This document shows, piece after piece, positions 30,523 through 35,127 of a stretch of DNA of 35,127 nt; position 1 is the first letter of the stretch, and the number at the start of each line of letters is the position of its first letter. A model generated the notes under the pieces. That model had not been told where the DNA came from. It was given only the letters and a program-made list of their open reading frames with translations, and did no database searches. This DNA comes from Gammaproteobacteria bacterium (GTDB lineage Bacteria > Pseudomonadota > Gammaproteobacteria > GRL18): NCBI GenBank assembly GCA_016744395.1, contig JADGEK010000042.1, positions 1 through 35,127 on the forward strand, written 5' to 3'. A program made the translations under genes and the position numbers.

Positions 30523-30927
30523 ATGGCTACTACCGAATACCAGGCCGCCATGGCAAGACTTGCAGCGGACACTAAAACGGCCTGCGCAACTTCTGCTGAT
30601 ATAGTTAAAGCAGCTAAAGCTAAAGCAGCAGCTAAAGCCGCTCATGCAGCTAAAGCGGCTCAAGCTGCTGAACTGGCTAAAGCCGCTCAAGCTAAAGCTG
30701 AAGCAGCTAAAGCAGTTAAAGTCGCTGAAGTGGCTAAAACATCTAAAGCGGCTAAAATGGCTGCCAACCCTGTTACAAAAGGTTTTTCCTATCACGCCAA
30801 AGCTGCTTTTCTCACCCATCCTGTTTATTTTTCACTCGCTGGAGGTGTTATCATAGGCATTGTCGCCTATCGCCTTGTGAACAAATACTGGCTGAGCAAA
30901 GATGTTACTGCTGAACAAATTTCATAA
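30523..30927 (+). CDS. Lys/Ala-rich repeat protein with C-terminal membrane helix
   Basis: A 134-residue protein. Residues about 27-80 are a Lys/Ala repeat (KAAKAKAAAKAAHAAKAAQ and similar), likely one long basic helix, as in histone H1-like and phasin-like proteins. A C-terminal segment (PVYFSLAGGVIIGIVAYRL, about 100-118) is a membrane helix or amphipathic anchor, followed by KYWLSKD. GAGG lies 9 bases before the ATG. The DNA repeats GCTAAAGC units, which produces long antisense frames that are shadows. The basic tract could bind nucleic acid, polyphosphate or a membrane surface. Its relation to the adjacent P-type ATPase relic is suggestive only. Confidence 0.75.
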   Translation: MATTEYQAAMARLAADTKTACATSADIVKAAKAKAAAKAAHAAKAAQAAELAKAAQAKAEAAKAVKVAEVAKTSKAAKMAANPVTKGFSYHAKAAFLTHPVYFSLAGGVIIGIVAYRLVNKYWLSKDVTAEQIS

Positions 30928-30937
30928 GAAGAAGAGC

Positions 30938-30963
30938 AAGGCCAACTTCTTTAATTTGGCCTT
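30938..30963 (+). terminator. Weak hairpin after the Lys/Ala-rich gene
   Basis: AAGGCCAA (30938-30945) and TTGGCCTT (30956-30963) are perfect 8-bp arms around a 10-base loop, 10 bases after the stop codon. No run of T follows, so it is a transcript-end stabiliser or weak terminator. Confidence 0.45.
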
Positions 30964-31005
30964 ATATTCAGCTTGACTGCTTTGTGGTTATGAAAAGCAG
31001 CTATA

Positions 31006-31038
31006 AAAAAATAACTTCGATTCAGTGCTCACCGAATC
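31006..31038 (-). terminator. Weak terminator at the end of the thiohistidine operon
   Basis: On the minus strand GATTC and GAATC pair around a 10-base loop (31019-31038), overlapping the methyltransferase stop codon, and are followed by TTATTTTTTTAT. The stem is only 5 bp, so confidence is limited. Confidence 0.35.
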
Positions 31039-31778
31039 CGCCTCCAAGTCGTTAATTGTGCAATTGTATGCTGAAATTTACGCTTGGTTTCGCGGATCAC
31101 AAATGGCACATCAAGCGGTTTATTGATCATAGTAAAATGAGCATCCAATACTTTTGTAATACCCTCTAATACCGTCATATTTTTTTCATCGATACGATAC
31201 CCACCTATCCAATTTTCACGAGGGGTATATTCTGCTAACAGTGTATAAGGTGAACTCATCACTAATATGCCACCCATAGACAGGTATTGATGAACCGAAC
31301 TTAAAAATTGTTCTGGATTTTGCAAACGATCCAATAAGTTGCCAGCAAAAATCAGATCATAATCCTGATGATGCGCCCCCAGATTGCAGGCATCTTCCTG
31401 ATAAAATGACACCTTGCCTTTTATCTGCTGCAACTGACGATCGCTTAATTGAGCTGTGTGTAAAGTGCTTAACTCACCTTCATCCGTGACACTATAAGGC
31501 AGACTGCCCTTTTCTTTTAGTTGATTTGCACATTCAATAAAGCGGGCAGACAGGTCAACACCGACAACCTCATCGAATTCACGTGCCAGTTCAAAGGAGG
31601 TTCTCCCTACCGCACAGCCTAAATCCAGCGCTTTTCTTTTACTGCCTTTTGCCATTAGCTGAAGACAGAGTTCGGCGCACTTTTCAGGGTAGTTTTTTAC
31701 ATCAAAATAACTATTTCCATAGTGGAAATCCAGATATTGTGCGACCAGTTCATCAGTTTCATAGGGGTTTATATTCAT
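31029..31778 (-). CDS. OvoA C-terminal-type N-methyltransferase, stand-alone
   Basis: I start at the ATG at 31778 (249 residues) because AGGAT precedes it by about 7 bases and family members begin NPYETDELV; an upstream ATG at 31793 adds five residues. NPYETDELVAQYLDFHYG and DLGCAVGRTSFELAREF (motif I at residues 52-58) match the methyltransferase domain fused to OvoA, the putative 4-mercaptohistidine N1-methyltransferase. Here it is a separate gene. VVGVDLSARFIECA, VSFYQEDACNLG, DLIFAGNLLDRL and WIGGYR follow in the usual order. It is the last gene of a five-gene run, 49 bases after the EgtB/OvoA-like enzyme, so the two enzymes probably act in sequence. Confidence 0.85.
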   Translation of the reverse strand: MNINPYETDELVAQYLDFHYGNSYFDVKNYPEKCAELCLQLMAKGSKRKALDLGCAVGRTSFELAREFDEVVGVDLSARFIECANQLKEKGSLPYSVTDEGELSTLHTAQLSDRQLQQIKGKVSFYQEDACNLGAHHQDYDLIFAGNLLDRLQNPEQFLSSVHQYLSMGGILVMSSPYTLLAEYTPRENWIGGYRIDEKNMTVLEGITKVLDAHFTMINKPLDVPFVIRETKRKFQHTIAQLTTWRRIR

Positions 31779-31827
31779 AAATAAATCCTGCATGTCTCAT
31801 TTTAAATAAGTAAAGATTGATCTTTTA

Positions 31828-33174
31828 TCAAAGTGCGCAAGTACGAAAGCCCACAAATGCATCCGTTCTGTCAGGTAAATAAGCCTGACGGTAAGTACCG
31901 CGAATAAGGATGGAGGATGTTGCACAAGAGCCGCCCTTAGTGGTTTTATGATAGCCAAACTGTAAAGTGGACATAAACGGATACATATCAATGGTAAATC
32001 CAGCATAGGGAAGGTACTGGCTGGATGTCCATTCCCACGCAGTACCCTGCATTTGACGACAACCGAAGTCACTTTCCCCTTCTGGATAAGCCGTTACAGG
32101 CACATGTGCCATATGAATGCCATTCATATCAACTTTGTCGGGGTCCATAGTGTCTCCCCACGGATATTTCTTAAACGGCAGCCCTTTCTGGTTATTTAAT
32201 GCCGCCGCTTCCCATTCATATTCTGTGGGCAATCTACGCCCTGCCCAATTACAGAAAGCTTCAGCTTCCCAATAGGAAATATGCATGACGGGGTAATCAG
32301 GGACCAGCGGCAACCATTGGTCAAAATGACGCTCCAGCCAATGACCATTCTCCTGTTTCCAATACAGGGGATGCTTTGGAAGGGTCATGTTTATCTCAGG
32401 TGGGGTACTGGTATTTAGCTCTGTTCTCAGCCATTTTTTACCGCCCCAGCTCCAGAGTTGTTCATTGTCATAGCCACCATCCTCAACAAAGCTTAGAAAT
32501 GCCTGATTGGAAACCAGTGTTTTTGAAATACTGAAGGCATCAATATCGATTTCAAAACGGGGCTTTTCAGTGTCAAAGGCAAAATCATCCGTTGCAAAAG
32601 ACTTCGAGTCCGTAGGCATTCCAATGACATAGCATCCCGCTGGAATATCGGCATCATCAGATAACATCGCCTTATCAGCAGAAATGGAGGATTGTGTTGT
32701 ATCTGCACCCTCTTTGGAATAAGCCATTTTGGAATAGGCCACCGTCTGTCGCGCCCAGATAAGGGATTCAATGTGCATATTCTGATGATAAATAGCATAA
32801 TTATAAAGGTACAGATCACCCTGACTGAATTCTATGTTTTCAATTCTCGCGAGGATTCTCTGATGAATTTCTTCAATATAATCAAGAGTCTCTTTTTTTG
32901 AAGGCACTACGCCAGGCTTCCAGCGATCTTCATGGTCAATATTGAAAGAGTCCCAGATATTATCCATGGCAGGGTTAAAAGATTGCGCCTGATCCAGAGC
33001 TTTAAGAATAAAGACTTCAAAGAAAAATGCAGCATGACCCACCTCCCACAAGGGAGGATTAACCCCAGGATGGTATGGGATTTGCAGTTCATCATCAGAA
33101 AGTGTGTTGATTAAAGCAACAATTTTTTGCTGGGTATTGTTTAGTTCATGAATCAGGTCATCTTTATTATTCAT
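31828..33174 (-). CDS. EgtB/OvoA/SenA-type non-haem iron sulfoxide or selenoxide synthase
   Basis: A 448-residue protein with an N-terminal DinB-like four-helix domain (about 1-150) and a formylglycine-enzyme-type C-lectin domain (about 175-448). The iron-binding three-His facial set is intact: His47 in EVGHAAFFFE, and His130 and His134 in YHQNMHIE. The C-terminal half shows ISYWEAEAFCNWAGRRLPTE, GTAWEWTSSQY and RGTYRQAYLPDRTDAFVGF. Family members join a thiol or selenol donor to the imidazole of histidine using oxygen. It lacks the fused methyltransferase of OvoA, which is encoded by the next gene. No EgtD, EgtE, SenB, SenC or OvoB is in the window, so the exact donor and product are open. 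Confidence 0.85.
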   Translation of the reverse strand: MNNKDDLIHELNNTQQKIVALINTLSDDELQIPYHPGVNPPLWEVGHAAFFFEVFILKALDQAQSFNPAMDNIWDSFNIDHEDRWKPGVVPSKKETLDYIEEIHQRILARIENIEFSQGDLYLYNYAIYHQNMHIESLIWARQTVAYSKMAYSKEGADTTQSSISADKAMLSDDADIPAGCYVIGMPTDSKSFATDDFAFDTEKPRFEIDIDAFSISKTLVSNQAFLSFVEDGGYDNEQLWSWGGKKWLRTELNTSTPPEINMTLPKHPLYWKQENGHWLERHFDQWLPLVPDYPVMHISYWEAEAFCNWAGRRLPTEYEWEAAALNNQKGLPFKKYPWGDTMDPDKVDMNGIHMAHVPVTAYPEGESDFGCRQMQGTAWEWTSSQYLPYAGFTIDMYPFMSTLQFGYHKTTKGGSCATSSILIRGTYRQAYLPDRTDAFVGFRTCAL

Positions 33175-33202
33175 TTAGAAGTTCTCTTGTACTGATAACC
33201 TG

Positions 33203-33571
33203 TTACGACTCATCTTGTACTTTCATACGGTAGCCATTGGGCAAGCAGGTGACCGCCTGTTTGACCCTGACAATATCGTCCTGATATGGCTGGTGGTTCA
33301 GACACCCCAAAGATAATGCCTGTAGTGTTTTATAGGCCCAGATAGGCAGTTCAGGGTGTAAACGATAGAAAATCCATAGCCCTTCACGCCTGTCCAGCAA
33401 TATATTTTTCTTGCGCAATATACTGAGGTGACGTGACATCTTGGGCTGTAGTACATCAATGGCATCCGTCAGTTGGCAAACACATAACTCTTCTTGTTGA
33501 ATAAGTAATACCATTATTCTCAACCGGGTTGGATCAGAAATAGCATGTGTGAAATCATCAGGAACTAGCAT
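33203..33571 (-). CDS. ArsR-family metalloregulator
   Basis: A 122-residue winged-helix repressor, started at the ATG at 33571 because AAGGA lies 7 bases upstream (a GTG at 33589 adds six residues). The ArsR opening HAISDPTRLRIMVLL is followed by ELCVCQL, whose Cys30 and Cys32 form the ELCVC arsenic/antimony-type sensing site in the DNA-recognition region. The helix LQPKMSRHLSILRKKNIL and wing DRREGLWIFYRL follow. It should leave its operator when it binds trivalent arsenic or a similar soft metalloid. It lies in the middle of the operon and probably controls the promoter before the permease gene. Confidence 0.9.
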   Translation of the reverse strand: MLVPDDFTHAISDPTRLRIMVLLIQQEELCVCQLTDAIDVLQPKMSRHLSILRKKNILLDRREGLWIFYRLHPELPIWAYKTLQALSLGCLNHQPYQDDIVRVKQAVTCLPNGYRMKVQDES

Positions 33572-33619
33572 AGATAAATCCTTGTGCACCGTATAACATT
33601 GATGATATTAGAAAGACTG

Positions 33620-33886
33620 TTAGCAGCATTCGTCATCAGCTGGACAACAGCTTAATTTAAACCAGGACAGGATAGTCTTCTTGTCTGGAATACCTCCAGC
33701 ATGGGCAATTTTTCCGTCAACAATAACCCCAGGTGTAGACATGATGCCATAAGACATAATCTCTGCCATATCCTCTACTTTCTCAAGGTTTATTTCTATG
33801 CCGTTTTCACTGGTGACATCTGCTATCAACTTATGGGTTGTTTGACAATTTTTACAACCCGGACCTAATACTTTTACTTCAATCAT
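33620..33886 (-). CDS. Small thioredoxin-fold redox protein, CxxC
   Basis: An 88-residue mini-thioredoxin of the redox-active disulfide protein 2 type. MIEVKVLGPGCKNCQTTHKL carries the CKNC centre (Cys11, Cys14), STPGVIVDGKIAHAGGIPD has the cis-Pro loop, and the C-terminus adds four cysteines (CCPADDECC, residues 80-88) that could bind a soft metal or metalloid. GAGGT lies 4 bases before the ATG. Such proteins are commonly encoded next to DUF318 permeases and ArsR. It starts 8 bases after the permease stop, so co-translation is likely. Confidence 0.88.
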   Translation of the reverse strand: MIEVKVLGPGCKNCQTTHKLIADVTSENGIEINLEKVEDMAEIMSYGIMSTPGVIVDGKIAHAGGIPDKKTILSWFKLSCCPADDECC

Positions 33887-33893
33887 AATGACC

Positions 33894-34856
33894 TCACAAA
33901 ATGCTATTTAAAAACCAGCCAACGAGAATAATGGACAGGGTTACAATGCTTGTAAACAGGGCTAAAGCCTGCCATTTGATAACCTTTCTCAAAATAACCA
34001 GTTCTGGAACTGAAATGGCTGCAATACTCATCATAAATGCCAGTGTTGTGCCTATGGCGACACCTTTTAGTAACATGGCTTCTGCCAGCGGAATAACGCC
34101 AACAGCATTTGAGTAAAGCGGTACGCCCATAATAACCGCCATGGGAACGGCCAGAAAATTATTGGCATCCCCAAGATTTGATGCCCATTCCTGCGGAAAA
34201 TATCCATGAAACAAGGCACCTGCGCCAACACCAAGAATCACCCACTTCCAAATACGACCAACAATGGTTTTTACTTCTGTCAGGGCATATCGATGCCTTG
34301 CTTGTAATGAATTATCTTGCTCCAGAGTCTGAGCTTCTCCCATGCGGATCTTCCAGACATAATCTTCAACCCAGCGTTCGGGCTTAAACTTCTGGATAAT
34401 GATACCACCAACAAAAGCGACAACCATGCCTGAAAAAATATAGAGTGCCGTTATTTTCCAGCCAACAATACCGAAAAGCATGACGACAGCGATTTCATTG
34501 ATCATTGGACTGGCAATCAAAAAAGAAAATGTGACGCCCAGCGGGATGCCCGCTTCAACAAAGCCTATAAAAAGTGGGACTGACGAGCAGGAACAGAAAG
34601 GCGTTACAGCACCCAGCAAAATCGCCAGACTACGCGCGACCCATTCTTTCCTTCCCTGTACATAGTTTCTGACCTTTTCAGCTGAAACAAATGAACGAAA
34701 GAGTCCCATTAAATAAATCACCAATATCAGCATAAAAAAAATCTTGGTGATATCCATGACAAAGAAATGAAGGCTTTGTGCAACAGATGTATCTGCCTGC
34801 AAACCTGCAACTTCAAAAACGATAAAGTCCGCAAGTCTATTAAACATAAGATCCAC
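33894..34856 (-). CDS. DUF318 (UPF0718) permease, ArsP/YraQ-like
   Basis: A 320-residue polytopic permease. The signature TPFCSCSSVPLFIGF (Cys88 and Cys90 in this numbering) and LIASPMINEIAVVMLFG are typical of DUF318, which includes the ArsP organoarsenical permeases. About eight TM segments flank a cytoplasmic loop (about 165-200), and PLYSNAVGVIPLAEAML closes the second repeat. The track start is GTG at 34856; an ATG three codons later (34847) is an alternative, with weak ribosome-binding support for either. First gene of the operon with thioredoxin, ArsR, the iron enzyme and a methyltransferase. It could export methylated trivalent arsenicals or a pathway product; inference. Confidence 0.87.
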   Translation of the reverse strand: MDLMFNRLADFIVFEVAGLQADTSVAQSLHFFVMDITKIFFMLILVIYLMGLFRSFVSAEKVRNYVQGRKEWVARSLAILLGAVTPFCSCSSVPLFIGFVEAGIPLGVTFSFLIASPMINEIAVVMLFGIVGWKITALYIFSGMVVAFVGGIIIQKFKPERWVEDYVWKIRMGEAQTLEQDNSLQARHRYALTEVKTIVGRIWKWVILGVGAGALFHGYFPQEWASNLGDANNFLAVPMAVIMGVPLYSNAVGVIPLAEAMLLKGVAIGTTLAFMMSIAAISVPELVILRKVIKWQALALFTSIVTLSIILVGWFLNSIL

Positions 34857-34901
34857 TTATGTCATCATTCTGAAAATATTTAATCACTCTGAAACAGTTC
34901 A

Positions 34902-35043
34902 ATTGGACAAGGTATAGTGGATAACAGTGGTGGTATAAGACTATTTTGATTGGACTTCCTTAAAGTTCATGCTCAAAGCATATATGCTGACACGAATATG
35001 ATACCTCAATAATAATAAAAGTCAATAGAGAGCCTTGTCCAAT
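34902..35043. repeat. 11-bp inverted repeats bracketing the operon promoter
   Basis: ATTGGACAAGG (34902-34912) and CCTTGTCCAAT (35033-35043) are exact reverse complements 120 bp apart, one downstream of the start of transcription and one upstream of the -35. They could be ArsR operators or ends of a small element. Confidence 0.5.
34998..35025 (-). promoter_or_regulatory. Sigma-70-type promoter of the permease operon
   Basis: On the minus strand TTGACT (35020-35025) and TATCAT (34998-35003) are separated by 16 bp. The leader to the permease start would be about 135-145 nt. ATTGGAC motifs flank it: 34902-34912 and 35033-35043 form an exact 11-bp inverted pair, with another ATTGGAC at 34949-34955. 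Confidence 0.5.
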
Positions 35044-35045
35044 GC

Positions 35046-35094
35046 GAAATGAGCCTGAACAAAAGAGGTGATTCTAACGGGAAATGAGCCTGAA
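35046..35094. repeat. Pair of 14-bp direct repeats at the right edge
   Basis: GAAATGAGCCTGAA occurs at 35046-35059 and 35081-35094, with a period of 35 bp. Repeated identical blocks of this size near a gene boundary resemble multiple transposase-binding repeats at an insertion-sequence end, but the window stops at 35127 before any transposase. Confidence 0.45.
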
Positions 35095-35127
35095 ATAGGT
35101 CGATTTGGTTAAAAATCGTTCATGATC

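Noticed and set aside
30505-30819. Ser/Phe/Cys-rich minus-strand frame over the Lys/Ala-rich gene
   Set aside because: It is the antisense of the GCTAAAGC repeats; the plus strand has the ribosome site and a C-terminal membrane helix.
31029-33174. Calling the iron enzyme and methyltransferase an ergothioneine (EgtB/EgtD) pair or a SenABC selenoneine cluster
   Set aside because: The methyltransferase matches the OvoA C-terminal type, not EgtD, and SenB and SenC homologues are not in the window.
1-35127. CRISPR arrays, tRNA or rRNA genes, integrons, intact insertion sequences
   Set aside because: None of these was recognised on either strand by eye.

Overview
The window is AT-rich bacterial chromosome, most likely from a gammaproteobacterium. 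The reasons are a Zur-like operator of the gammaproteobacterial type, a carboxynorspermidine-type polyamine pathway, a chromosomal-looking class D beta-lactamase, an outer-membrane porin ending in Phe, and a paired DUF1800/DUF1501 locus. Genus cannot be read from the sequence. No rRNA, tRNA, CRISPR array or intact transposase was seen. Apart from the first four genes, one Lys/Ala-rich gene and a few relics, everything is on the minus strand.

Region 1 (1-3730): a zinc-uptake operon on the plus strand behind a Zur-like box. It encodes a small DUF2946-like exported protein, a His-rich porin, a zinc-type solute-binding protein and an ABC-3 permease, but no ATPase, and ends at a hairpin terminator. 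Region 2 (3736-4500): a class D (OXA-type) serine beta-lactamase with all motifs. Region 3 (4701-11472): four collinear minus-strand genes, namely DUF1800 (Tat signal), DUF1501, a REC/PAS/GGDEF/EAL protein in which only EAL looks catalytic, and an AraC-type regulator fused to an HDOD domain. The last gene carries a perfect 39-bp palindrome. Region 4 (11720-19507): unrelated small genes (O-methyltransferase, RDD, Sel1, large membrane patatin, two small exported or unknown proteins, a YdjM-like membrane protein, an SRPBCC protein, an LptA-like fragment). Between them lie a nonsense-broken two-TM gene, a broken ribbon-helix-helix antitoxin and several strong inverted repeats.

Region 5 (19992-26108): a tightly coupled five-gene operon. 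It has a SpeD-family pyruvoyl enzyme, carboxynorspermidine decarboxylase, two tandem carboxy(nor)spermidine dehydrogenases and a P-type ATPase that has lost the CPC metal motif. Coupling by overlapping or adjacent start and stop codons suggests a polyamine-making and possibly polyamine-moving unit. Region 6 (26473-30927): an SBF-like transporter, a GH84-type hexosaminidase without signal peptide, and two Lys/Ala-rich low-complexity proteins divergent around a decayed P-type ATPase relic.

Region 7 (31029-35127): another minus-strand operon. A DUF318/ArsP-like permease, a CxxC mini-thioredoxin and an ArsR regulator with a metal-binding Cys pair precede an EgtB/OvoA-type non-haem iron enzyme and a stand-alone OvoA-type N-methyltransferase. 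This looks like a metalloid-responsive thio- or seleno-histidine pathway. The right edge holds an inverted-repeat-flanked promoter and two direct repeats.

The two operons in regions 5 and 7 are the best candidates for undescribed systems.
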